Source of the DNA: Dicaeum eximium
Taxonomy: Eukaryota > Chordata > Aves > Passeriformes > Dicaeidae
Reading direction: 5' to 3'
NCBI GenBank assembly: GCA_013396995.1
Contig: VWZP01005794.1
Span: 1,251,355-1,315,354, forward strand
Length of the DNA: 64,000 nucleotides
The first letter of the stretch is position 1. Every line of letters starts with the position of its first letter. Made by a program: the position numbers and the translations under genes. Of the stretch, positions 35,543-46,959 are shown piece after piece. Under the pieces are notes generated by a model. It was not told the DNA's origin and made no database searches. It saw only the letters and a list, made by a program, of their open reading frames with translations.

Positions 35543-37472
35543 TGCACTGTCACCCCCATGCAGATTTACTGCTCTGATTAGGGTTATGGGTCATGACTAG
35601 GGTTAGGGTTAGGAAAATGACAAAGCCCGGGATGCCAAACAGCCTTCCTATGAAAAACTCATGCCAAGGAGAACACAAGTCTGCCACAAAATGACACCCT
35701 CCACACAATTTTCCTTGGAACCCGTGTCAATCCCCATGCAGATTTACTGCTCTGCCTAGGTTATGGGTCACGCCTAGGGTTAGGGTTTAGAAAACCGCAA
35801 AGCCCAGACCTCCAAACACACTTAATCCGAAAAACTCATGCCAAAGAGACCAAAATTCTGCAACAATATGACTCCATCCATACAAATTTCCTTGGAACCA
35901 CTGTCACGCCTATGCATATTTAGTGCTCTGCCTAGGGTTATGGGTAATACCTAGGGTTAGGGTTCAGAAAACCACAAAGCCCACACCTCCAAGCACACTT
36001 CATTCAAAATCCGCATGCCTAGGAGAAGTGAAGTCTGCCTCAATATGGCTTCCTCTGCACATTTTTCCTTGAACTCACTGCCACTCCCATGCAGATTTAC
36101 TGTTTTACCTAGTGTTATGGTTCACACCTAGGGTTAGGGTTCAGAAAACCACAAAGCCCAGACCTCCAAGCACAGTTTAGCCAAAAAACTCATGCCAAGG
36201 AGAGCAGAAATCTGACACAATATGGCTCCATCCATACAATTTTCCTTGGAACCACTGTCACCCCTGTGCATAATTACTGCTCTGCCTAGGGTTATGGGTC
36301 ACGCCTAGGGTTACGGTTCAGAAAACCACAAAGCCGAGACTTACAAGCACAGGTTAGCTGAAAAAGTCATGACAAGGAGGACACAAGTCTGCCACAATAT
36401 GGCTCTGTTGGCACGTTTTTCCTTAGACCCACTGTCACCCCAAAGCTGATTTACTGCTTTACCTCGGGTTATAGGTCACGCCTAGGGTTAGGGTTTAGAA
36501 AACCACAAAGCCCAGACCTCCAAGCACACTTAATATGAAAAACTCATGCCAAGGAGAACAGAAATCTTCCACGATATGGCTCCATCCATACAATTTTGCT
36601 TGTAATCACTGTCACCTCTAGGCAGATTTATGCTCTGCCCAGGGGTTATGGGTCATGCCTAGGGTTAGGGTTCAGAAAACCACAAAGCCCAGACCACCAA
36701 GCACACTTTATCCGAAATACTCATGCCCAGGAGAAATCTACCACAATATGGCTCCCTCTGCAAATTTTTCCTTGGAATCACTTTCACCCCCTTGCAGATT
36801 TACTGCTCTCTCTTGGGTTATGGCTCAAGCCTAGGGTTAGGCTTCAGAAAACTACAAAGCCTATACCTCCAGGCACCCTTCATCTGAAAAACTCATATCA
36901 AGAGGAACAGAATTCTGCCAAAATACGCTTCCCTCCCTCCACATTTGTTTCTTGGAAACACTGCTCACCCTATGCAGATTTACCGCTCTGCCTAGGTTTA
37001 TGGGTCGCACCTAGGGTTAGGGTTCAGAAAACCACAAAGGCCAGGGCTCCTAACATCCTTCCTCTGAAAAAGTCATGCCAAGGAGAACACAAGTCTGCAA
37101 CAATATGGCTCCCTCCACACAATTTTCCTTGGAACCACTGTCCCTTACATTCAAATTTAATGCTCCCCCTAGGTTTACGTTTCACGCCTAGGGTTAGGGT
37201 TCTGAAAACCAAAAATCTAGATCTCCAAGCACACTTAATCTGAAAAACTCATGCCAAGTGGAACACAAGGCAACCACAATATGCATCACTCTACACGTTT
37301 TTCTCTGGTGCCTCTGTCACCTGCGTGCAGATTTACTGCTTTGCCTAGGGTTATGGGTCACGCCCAGGGTTATGGTTCAGAAAACCACTCAGCTTGGAGC
37401 TCCAACCAGGCTTTATCTGAATAAGTCATGCCAAGGGGAACACAGTTCTTCCAAAATACACCTCTGCTGTGG
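35543..37472. repeat. 177-bp satellite array with telomere-like core, about 11 copies
   Basis: A core reading ctagggttagggtt, or a near variant, starts at 35597, 35774, 35951, 36128, 36305, 36482, 36659, 36831, 37011, 37188 and 37364. Seven of the ten intervals are exactly 177 bp; the others are 172, 180 and 176. Each monomer also has fixed blocks: agaaaaccacaaagcccaga after the core, then 'aaaactcatgccaaggagaac', 'tctgccacaatatggctcc', 'ttttccttggaaccactgtc' and 'tgcagatttactgctctgcc'. A second imperfect telomere-like word, cctagggttatgggtcacg, comes just before the core. Copies differ by scattered substitutions, so the array is not freshly homogenised. The flanks are unique and no transposon ends are visible. 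The family is not one I recognise. Confidence 0.95.
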
Positions 37473-38749
37473 AAGCAACACAGCTAGATTCAGACTCTAT
37501 ATATTCAGGGTATCTCTCGATAATTTAAAATTGATTTAAAGCTCAGCACACACACCTGGCTTGGAAATAATTTTTTAAAGAAAATTTAGTATTTGTGTAA
37601 TTAAATCAGTTGAAACCATGGCTTCTTTGGAGTATTTCTGTCCAATTCAGCATAGGAAATTTTATATCAGACTGTAACACCTATTATGAAAAAAAAAGAA
37701 AGCATTTTTTACTAACCAGAACTCAAGCCTACTTTGGTCTAAAATACAGTCATTATTACTGACATGAATAATTCACTCTGATTAAAATAAAAATGAGCAT
37801 ATAAATAGATATGTGTGTGTATGTGTGTGTACATTTTCTCTGTCTTGAAAATAGTGTTTACTGGAAAACTAGCAAACAATTCTACTCTAAAGTTCTTTTT
37901 CGTGAGTAGATGAATAGTTTCAGTTAGCATTTATAGGCTTACTATTAAGCATTATGTCATTCTATTTTTACCTATTCTGCACATTTAATTCAATGTGTAT
38001 TTTTCCCACTCTCTTTTTTCTTATATTAGAAGTTTAGCCTTTGGGTAAAATAAAGAAAGTAATTACGTTTTGTCAAAATGGTGCAAAATCATAGCTCTGA
38101 GGTTATGAAACAGACTTCATTAGTGGCATATGTCTTAAATTTTTTGCTATTATTTTAGCTGCCCTGAGAGACTTTTAAAAATGAAACGTAGCAGTAATGG
38201 ACCTGAAATAATAATACTAACTGTAGCATAGACTCTTTTAGGGGTTATATTATAAATAAGCAACAGTCTTTCACATAAGTAATTGCCAAAAGTTTTACAA
38301 ATGAAAGAAACTTGGTTTGGTGTTTTTTGACTGCAATTTTACTCAATGGTGAAAAAAAGCATCCATACTGTTCCATCATTAGCAATGGTTTCCAATGAAA
38401 CATGACAAAGAAACTTTCAATATTTAGTTGTGAAATTATTCTGAATGTTCTTAAGGAGGGAAGAAATTATTTAATCCAACTGCTGTAATTCCAAACTGTT
38501 AGACAGTTTGAGGATTCAATTTCTGTCTCAAGTTCTTTGCTGATAGAATTTGGTGACTGACATTTTATACTAACATTATGCTAGTATTTCAAAGAAAATG
38601 AAAAACAAAATCATGCAAAAATAATCCACTTGAACCCAAGTAGTTAATCTGTAACCATGTCTATGCCTAAAAACTTGTGATTCATTGTGAAAATTCTTAA
38701 GTTTCTCAAAGACATACAAGTCTCAAAGGGAAATACACCTGAAAGTTTA
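37473..38749. other. AT-rich non-coding stretch
   Basis: No gene is seen. A TG-rich microsatellite occurs at 37811-37831. Confidence 0.55.
37811..37831. repeat. Short TG dinucleotide repeat
   Basis: Two (TG)n blocks split by an A. Confidence 0.75.
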
Positions 38750-39800
38750 GTGTGAATTGATGGCTATGAGCAGAGATTCCCATATTGATTCACCCCTGAG
38801 AAGGGAGAGGCAGGGGAATCTCAGCTGTCAGACCTCAGCATCAGAGAGGTCCCCTGGTGTACCTTCCACCCTGCCAGCATTCCAAAAGCATTTCTTGCCC
38901 TGATTGGTGTCAAGCAGTAACCAGGGCTATTTTAATGAGAGGCGGAGGAGGAGTGAAGGACAAATGAGGTGGAGTGACATCAAGCATCCATAGGCAGGAA
39001 AATTGCTTCAATACCTGAAAGCATACCTTCCCTTTTATTTTTTTCCTTATCTAAGTGTAGAATTAGGGCTGAATTTGTAGGCTAGACAAACTTCAGGGTT
39101 TGTTGATGTGTGTGTTTTCTCTTTGTTTTGTGTATTGGGTTTTTTTAAAGTAGATTTGGGCTCTGAGAAAGAACAATCTCTGCAGCCCACACAATTGCAA
39201 ACCTTTACAAGTGTATAAATAAAATTGTTGATTTTGTAACAGTGCTTGTTTGTTCAGCTGTCAGTTCTCAAGCTGCAGATTTGTTTCATTTTGTAGACAA
39301 AATTCATGTGACTGATAGACAACACTTTTTTTTTCTTTTGATTTGGGAAGATCAGCTTTCCAAGTATATTTGACAAGTTCTTGAAAATGGATGAATAATT
39401 TAATTTGCTTTTTTCATTTCTTGTTGTCAGAAATATTACTTAAGTAATCCAATATAAAACCAATAAAGCTGTCAATCTGCTCTCTACTACAAGTTCTTAA
39501 AAAGATATATGAATGTATCTATAGCAGGAGAATAAAATCTGTTGCCCATCTAATCATCTTCTTGTTTACTTTTAGTGTTAATATTCCTTCACTCACCCAA
39601 ACAGTTTTCTAAAATTGGAAACAGGCGTGCAAGGTGACTTAAACTGGAGATACTCATCAACTGCAATTTGATCAAATTGATGCTGCAATCAAACCTGACT
39701 GACAGTTACCAGACATTGCATTGACTTGCTCGCATTGCCAAGTGAACAATCATTTATTAAAAAGATTACTTGATTATAATGAAAGCAGGTTAGTTCCAAG
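38750..39800. other. Candidate conserved non-coding region
   Basis: The sequence is unique-looking, with low homopolymer content and dense transcription-factor-like words. At 38920-38990 there are attggtgtcaagcagtaacc and tattttaatgagaggc. At 39245-39330 there is cagctgtcagttctcaagc. At 39690-39790 there are ctgactgacag, gaacaatcatttatt and tgattataatgaaagc. Such texture is common in deeply conserved enhancers in gene deserts. Conservation cannot be tested here, so this is inference only and no target gene can be named. Confidence 0.3.
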
Positions 39801-39889
39801 TATTTTTTTAGGCTTTGCAAAGAAGACTTAAAAATTAATAGAAAAGGGCCTTCAGGTGATTATCACAAGAACATGACAACCTTGCCTTG

Positions 39890-40275
39890 ATCATGGGTTA
39901 TGACCAAACAGCATGAGATGCAGCATACAGGACAACATAAAAATGAACTGAGTGGGATGAGCCATGGCAGGGACCTTGGACCAAGCAGTGTCAGAACAAC
40001 ACTACCTGAGGCTGCTGGAAAAGTGCAGTGTGATATCACCATTGTCTGACTTGATCAATGATATGTGCAACACCCCCCCCACTCCTCAAGGACAGCATAT
40101 GGGGGAAAAAATGTGTATAAGCAGAGAGCCCATGTCAGGGCTGAGCTGCTGGGCAGTTTGGCACTGAGCATGGCTGGGGTGATCACTGTGTTTCCTCAGG
40201 CTCCTCTATGCCATCCCACTGAAATGGTGCCACAGCTGTCTCAGCTAATTCCCACGCAATACCAGTTCTTTTGGG
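39890..40275 (+). other. Unclassified GC-richer segment, possible degraded LTR
   Basis: This patch is GC-richer than its flanks, with a TATA-like gtgtataagcagagagccc at about 40111 followed by ctgagctgctgggcag, a layout seen in LTR promoter and R regions. A C-run (ccccccccc) lies at about 40073-40081. I cannot match it to a known family and no ends or target duplication are evident. The short open frames over it show no domain. Confidence 0.25.
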
Positions 40276-43200
40276 ATCTCAATTAGAAAATCACAGGTTT
40301 ATCTATTTTACTGTGTAAAGGATTGGAATTATAGAAAATAATTCAGCAATCTTATGTTCCACCCAATGCTGGGAATGGTGTCTGTTGCACTGCTGGATGA
40401 GAACCTGTTTTTGACTATGGCATGCTGCTCAGAGTTCCCACCTGTTGTCGAGGTGGTCAGACTCAGTGTTTCTCACATTTTTAAAATATTTTCCCAAAGC
40501 TATCAATCTTTTACCTGTACAATATCCAACTTTCCATGTGGTACATGGAGGACCACTTTGGACACTGTGTACTTACACCTCTCCTTACGAATGAGCTGGT
40601 ACAGGACACAATTAGAGGCAATCCATGCTGACATCAGATTACATTCCCAGTTTACAGAGCAGTCACTCAGGTACTAACATATGGGTCTCTACAGCCAGGG
40701 CCTGTGATTATACCCTGCCTAACTTTGGACTGCAATCACAATATACTTGTAAAAATGTCTTCCTGGGTGCCCTACTACAGTACATGTACGTGTGTACCTG
40801 TGTGTGTGTGAATCCTGAGCTATTCCTGACACAGCCCTGCTTGCTTTACTCCTAAATCAATCTCAGCAGTGTCCATGAATGTTCCTTTTTTGCCGCATGG
40901 CATCAACTCCTGTTAAGAAGAAAGATTTTGGTTTTATGCTACACATGGCCAAATGTTGCACTGTAAAGAGAAAATGTATAAACAGGGGCAATAGAAAGGT
41001 ACATGCTGCAAACCCTCATATTTCATGTCTGCAATCTATAAAACTGAATTCAGGCATTGTTGAAAAGTATGCAAATTAAATGTTCTTTATATACTGGGTG
41101 TAAAAGAAGTTGATAATATGTTCTTAAATTATTTTAAAATTATTTTATTATTATTATTTCACCATTTCTTAGATCCAAAATACTTTTAGCTGAATAGTCA
41201 AAACTTACATATGTCATTAACTCCATAAAATTCATTATTTCTTCATAATATTTAGAAGAATATTAAGAATAATATTTAGAAGAATTATTAAGGAAGTTGC
41301 AAAGAACATAACACAGAGGACATAATTACCTCCCAAAAAAATTGTAAAAGAAAAAGGATTAAAGTCTAGCAAAAAACATAAGGAAGAAAGAAACATATAG
41401 TTACTGGGACTGTGAGCGAATCACTTGTTTAAAACAGAAAAAAGGTTAATGTTTAACTTGGGGGAAATGGAATTGTTTGATAGCTCAGTAGAGAACTGTC
41501 CCACCTTTATCTCAGGCTTCAAATAATATGAACCACCTAATATCCTAAATTGCAAAAAAAAAATTCCTATGTGGTTTAATGAGTGTAATAGTGGTTAACC
41601 TTTATAAGCTGTTGCATAAGCTAAGTGCTCCTGTTAAACCAATGGAGAAAACATTTACATAGATTGTGAAAACTACACTACATCACTTATTCCCTCAGCT
41701 GCTGGTGACTTCAGACTACTTTTACATTTATAATTTTTTTTAAGTATCTGAATTAAGGAAATTAACAGAGCATTGCTAGTTCAGAGATCTTAAATGATGC
41801 ATTAAGGGACCAGTTAGTGTGTGGATGGGGAAAAAAGAAACAACCTAAAAGTGGTTATTAAGTGAGAGTAATTTAACCCTACCACATGTCCTAGAATTTC
41901 TCTATCAATGAAGACAGCTACTAATGATGCCAGAGAGATGCATCTATATTATGAAATCTGTGCAAAAAGAAGGAAGCAGTACCAGACCAGTATGGTCAGA
42001 TGTCATGAGTTTCCTTTGTCATTTCATGATGCAAATAATTTTCAGTCAGAACAGTAACGTGAGGCAGAAAAAAAAGCAGGTTATTTCAAAAACCAATTTC
42101 AAAACAATTTACAAGACTACAGAACTGTATATGTAAATTCATTATTTGCAAATTAAGACTGGATCAAACTGAGAGTGACAGACTATAAATTTTATTTGTT
42201 TAGTTTAGATGACAGATGACATTATTTTACAATTTAAGAAACAATACTTACATTGGAGCATAATACAAGGTTACTTATTAATTGTAATTTACCACAGTTT
42301 TTGCAGACATTAAATAATTCCTAGAAAAACAGCTTTAAACTGCTTATTAAACTGCTGTCTGATTTTATCAGATAAAAGCAGTACAGAGCAGATCATAGTT
42401 AAGGCAAAATATAAAACAGTTTCTCCACAGCATATTTTTGACTAGTAATGCATACTAAAATTAGCAAGTGGAGACAAGTACTATATATGTGATATTGGCT
42501 TATATAACTTAATCTGTTAGTCTACCTCTTTGATTAGAAGGATGAAGAAAAGCTTATCCAGAGAAGACTTAAAATATATCTCTGCTATCCTGTTAGCTTT
42601 TATTTTTTCCTGAGCTATCCTCTTAACTTTTTAACTGTCCACATTTGATGTGTTTGTCACAGCCAGGCTTTAATGTAGAGTGAGCAAAGCAGTTCTCCGG
42701 ACAGAATAGTTTAGGTATTATTAAACGGTTTAGTTATGTCTGGATTCCTTGCATTATTTCTGATGTGTTCTGTAAAGCAGAAAATTTGAATAAATCTAGA
42801 ACTCCCATAACCAGTTATGAAAACATTGGTCATGAAAAGCATGCAGTTATCTAAGATGTGACTTGACACGGTATTCCTCGAAGCCATACTTAGTATTCCT
42901 GGTTGAGTGTACTGAAACTATATGGCTTCTTCCTATTCTTATAAAGAAGCTCCTAAAAGAGCTCTTTTCTATCCAGGAAAGACTTTCAGAACCAAGCAAA
43001 ACAAATTGAATAGAAAATTAATGAAGTTCATGTAAATAAAGTTCAAGAATAGGAAGAAGACAGGCCTCAGTCTGACACAGGAAAAGTCTTTGCCTTTGAG
43101 TTACTAGTCCTTTTCTTTACATAATGCTATCCTGGACCTGAGAAAAACATCCTGTATGAACGTGGTATGAAGACTGATACATTTGTCTTCCAAATCAGCT

Positions 43201-43437
43201 CCACTTGTAAAGGGAAAAAAAAAATCCAAAATGGGGGATTAAACCATGTCAGCTCTCTTATAAGGAGGTGGAAGAGGAATTACTGAGACCAGAGTATTTT
43301 GGCACAAATCTCAATGCAAGATGCGTCCTTGGGCTGCTAGAAGAGTTTGTTGCTTATTCTGTAAACTCAGTGTTTGTGAATAAAGTGGCTGTTCTATGCA
43401 ATCTTTTTGTAGGAATGGCTCTCTTCAAGGATGAGAC
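40276..43437. other. AT-rich non-coding stretch
   Basis: No gene is supported. The frame at 40354-40677 (107 codons) has no recognisable domain and no convincing splice flanks. A short direct duplication lies at 41247-41291. Confidence 0.55.
41247..41291. repeat. Short tandem duplication (aatatttagaagaat unit)
   Basis: The word aatatttagaagaat occurs twice at a spacing of about 24 bp, each followed by attaag-type sequence. Confidence 0.75.
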
Positions 43438-44086
43438 TTACAGAATCAATCATAGAGTGATAAGGGGTTGAAGCAGACCTTAAAGATCAATTTGTACACA
43501 TTATTCCTTGTCCTACTACTAGAGCTGCTGACAGAGTCCCTCTCCAGCTTGCCTGAAGGCTGCTTCAGACACTGGTAGGTTGTAGTAGTGTTCCACATAA
43601 CCTTCTCTAGGCTGAACAGCTTCAACTTGCTCAGCCTGTCTTCATCAGGGATGTGCTCCAGTCCTCTTACCAACTTCATGACCTTCCTCTGGACTTGCTG
43701 ACACAGTTCCATGTTCTTCTTGTGGTGGGGACAGCAGAGCTGGATGCAGTACTCCTGGAGGGTTCCCACAAGAGCAGAGTGGGAGAATCAGCTCCTTAAA
43801 CCTGCTGGCCGCCTTCCTTTGGCTGCAGCCCAGGACACAATTGGTCTTTGAGCTGCAAGCACACCCTGCCAGCTCATCTCAGATTTTTCATCAAGCACCA
43901 CCCCCAAGTGTTTCTCCACAGGGCTGCTCTCAATCCCTTCTCTGCCCAGTTTGTTTGTGTGTCTGAGACTCCCATACCCCAGATGTAGGACCTTGCACTT
44001 TGCTATGTTGAACTTAATGAGGTTTGCATTAGCCCACCTCTCAAGCATGTCAAGGTCCCTCTGGAGGGCATCCCTTCCCTTCAGCT
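43438..44086 (-). mobile_element. CR1 LINE, rearranged copy (ORF2 C-terminus joined to 3' end)
   Basis: The minus strand encodes ANLIKFNIAKCKVLHLG (about 43990), then VQRKVMKLVRGLEHI (about 43680) and the FSLEK block, all CR1 ORF2 C-terminal landmarks in the right order. The frame shifts once near 43780. Downstream, only about 50 bp of the 3' end survive: on the plus strand, cagaatcaatcatagagtga and gaccttaaagatcaa at 43441-43492. The 3' UTR normally lying between ORF2 and the tail is deleted. The right edge begins within the RT 'LEGRDALQRDLDML' region near 44086, so the copy is also 5' truncated. Confidence 0.88.
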
Positions 44087-46334
44087 CTAAATAAAGGGTT
44101 CTGTTATCACTGAGGCTCCAGAAAAGGTTTATATGAGTTTGGGATTGGCTTAGGATACGTTATTGAATTCTTTGCCTTTTTCTTTCTGTCTGAGAAATAC
44201 TTGGTCATTAATGATAAAAACTAAAATTGCAACAAATTAATAGAAACTTCAGTGATAGCCCTATTCCCATAATTCACTATCCTATATACATGTTACTATG
44301 AAGAACAGCAGGTTTTAACATGGGGCTAGGATCTTTGATAGTATAAATCCAAACTCAACAGATTTATGCAAATTTATACTATTAGAGCTTGTTGTGCACA
44401 GACTAGAGAACATTTTCTGGCATGCAGATACCTACATTTCACAGTTAAATTAACTTCACAATTATCAGGATTGGACTTATTCTCTGAAAAGCCCTGATGA
44501 TACCTTTGCTGCTTATTTAAAGGAAACCACATAATATGAATTGAATGATGGTTATTTTTAAATGAAATGACCCTTCTTTATAGATGCTGGGAGAAGTCCT
44601 AATTTTCAGATACCAGTATAGGCTCCAGCTGCTCTAGAACTCAAGAAATAAGGCAATATATCAATGAAATATATCAATAAACATATATACTGGACTATTG
44701 GAGCAATAAACCAAGTAATTAAAATTTCTAAAACACTTTTTCACTCTAGCAGTTCAAGCTGTAAAAATATACCTAATAAAACACTTTATTATTTCTGAAA
44801 AGGTACATTTTCAAGTCCACAAAAATGTAAAAATAAAACCTCTTCTAGATAGAAAATTTGATTGTAAACCAGTAATTGACAAATTTATGTTTAATAATAC
44901 TAACGCTGAAATATTTTATTTTTAACCAAAAGCTCCCAAGATAAATGTATTTTTGTCAAAGCTTGACCTTGTAGTCTGAACAGTTTTTAATTTTATGTTC
45001 TTCGTATAAGTGCAGTTTTTTTGGTGAAAGTAACATCTACTAATAAGAACCATCTCAGTCATTGAATCATATGATGATTAAATAATTTTTGCAAACTTAA
45101 TATCTATGTTCAGCCAGCTTAACTAGAAATTTTTAAGTACACTATTATCAACTTTGCCTTGTTTTATTTGAATTAAAAAAACAAACAAACAACAACAACA
45201 AAAAAAACCAACCAAACAAAAAACAAACCCAGACTTATAAAAGGTTCTTTATCAGGTTCTAGTATTTTCAGTGATGCATTGTGGTATTTGTAGATTTCTC
45301 ATATTGGCTACTAGGCTCCATGACTGTCTTGAAGTGTCTTGTGAGGCTCTTGAAAAAGAAGCAGTAGAACTAATAATTAAATAACAGGGACAAAAATGTA
45401 TGAAGACACAGAGCTACAGTTACATAGTTGTTTTAACTGTTAAACAGACCCTAAGCACTGTGGATTTCATGAAAGCAGTCTAATCTAGTATCAAATTGCA
45501 TCTGCTATCAAAGTGCAAAGATATTATCAATTTATCTTATTATTTTATAACGAGATGTTCTACATTGAATTACTCTGTTAGCTGCAAGTCTGAATATAAT
45601 TACAATTGTCTTTTTGAACAGCAGTTTTATTTTAACTGTCTTGGTAGATTGCTTAGCTAAACATTGAGTTTTTGATTGTACTATCTTTATCTACTTTTAG
45701 CCCAGTTGGATGAGAAAGTATGTTGCCTTTTTTTTTCCATAATTCAATGAAAAGTCCAGTGTAGAACCCGGTATAAGATTGAGTGGCATTAGCAGTTTTA
45801 ATAATAAGTCAGCACTGAGATGTACAGAATCTGTTACTGTTCTGTAACATGAACACATCAAGAGCCCCAAAAGTTTTATGAGAATTGTGAACTGTACATC
45901 AATTTCTTCCCATGGCTTAAGCAGTTCTAATGCCCAGTTTTAGACCAGAAGTTGCTCATTCTGTTGCTTTAAACTTGCATAGGAGCAAGGCACACCCTTG
46001 AACACCACCCTTTGGTTCAGAATGCCATTTCACTGCTGGCACATTGCCGGGGCTGGTTTTGGTCTGTGCCTGCTCATACTCATCCAGATAATACTCAGCC
46101 ATATTAAAGGATATCAAAAGCCAGGAGCCACACTGAATAAGAATAATGAATGAAACCACCCAGTATTTGCAGAGAGAGATTAGATAGTTGCTGGCAGTGC
46201 TTACTAATGTAGGCAAAGCCTTTTCTGCTTCCCATCCAGTGACTCTGTGTGGCAACAGAACAAGAGCAGTAGCTGAACAGAGAGTGTATTTGGGAGCACG
46301 ACTCAAGTCTCTAGCATGTACCTTTGAAGCAGTG
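44087..46334. other. AT-rich non-coding stretch
   Basis: No gene is seen. It includes a CAAA/CAA-rich low-complexity tract (45174-45228). The GC-richer part at 45960-46330 has one 116-codon minus-strand frame without recognisable domain. Confidence 0.55.
45174..45228. repeat. CAA/CAAA-rich low-complexity tract
   Basis: An A-rich strand with regularly spaced single C residues. Confidence 0.85.
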
Positions 46335-46385
46335 CCTGTAATGCACCTCAGTTTCCTGCTCTATAAAAGAAGGATAGGAGTTTTC
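46335..46385 (+). mobile_element. Possible MIR relic (sense)
   Basis: The sequence gcacctcagtttcctgctct, then ataaaagaaggatagg, parallels the MIR block 'gcctcagtttcctcatctgtaaaatgggga'. It is short and diverged. Confidence 0.45.
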
Positions 46386-46561
46386 AGGGTCATCTGAGCA
46401 ATGTTCCCTTTTCCTCAGCTGAGGCACAAAACTTAGATGAGCTGGACCTTGTGCAGTATTTTCAGTAATAGATATAGAAATGAGCTTGCTTTTATGGCCT
46501 ACCTCTGAGCACTGTTTGACTCTTTATAAATTATTAAACATTCATGCTCACTTCACTTCTG

Positions 46562-46645
46562 TGATTAAAGGAGATATCCTCCATTTACAGCAGAATAACT
46601 GAGATACAGAAAGATTAAATAGACTAGTCTCAAACCCTCCTAAAG
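46562..46645 (-). mobile_element. Probable MIR relic (antisense)
   Basis: The sequence ccatttacagcagaataact, then gagatacagaaagattaaat and agactagtctcaaac, parallels the reverse complement of the MIR core ('cattttacagatgaggaaactgaggcacagagaggttaagtgac'). It lies within 300 bp of the sense relic. Confidence 0.55.
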
Positions 46646-46870
46646 GCTGTTATTGATTTGAATGAGAATTAGATCAGGCCATTTGTGAATTTACTTCCCT
46701 AGAGAGTGTGAAAATCCATCTAAATCTATTTATAGAACTAATACTGTAACCAAGGCATGTCTCTTAATTTCTGTATTGCTATAGCTTCCTGAAAAAAAAA
46801 AAAATTTTAAAGGTCCTCCCATCTCTTGAAAAAACACATCATACATATATATGAATTACATCATACATAA

Positions 46871-46933
46871 ATATGTGTGTGTGTGTGTATACACACACAC
46901 ACACACACACATACACACACACACACACACATA
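46871..46933. repeat. Palindromic TG/CA microsatellite
   Basis: A (TG)n block runs directly into TATA and then a longer (CA)n block. The two halves are reverse complements and could form a hairpin or cruciform. One T interruption lies in the CA part at about 46912. Confidence 0.92.
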
Positions 46934-46959
46934 TGGGTGTAATAAAGTATATGATTCAA

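Noticed and set aside
36596..37243. 215-codon open frame as a real gene
   Set aside because: It lies wholly in the 177-bp satellite, starts at a TTG codon rather than ATG, changes relative frame at the 172-bp monomer, and related copies contain stops. It is kept only as a low-priority observation.
35543..37472. True chromosome end or simple interstitial telomere tract
   Set aside because: The hexamers occur only once or twice per 177-bp monomer, and long unique sequence lies on both sides.
35543..37472. CRISPR array
   Set aside because: The whole 177-bp unit repeats. There are no short repeats with unique spacers, and the window is vertebrate DNA.
40354..40677. 107-codon frame as an exon
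   Set aside because: No recognisable domain and no convincing acceptor/donor pair in frame. The peptide resembles random translation.
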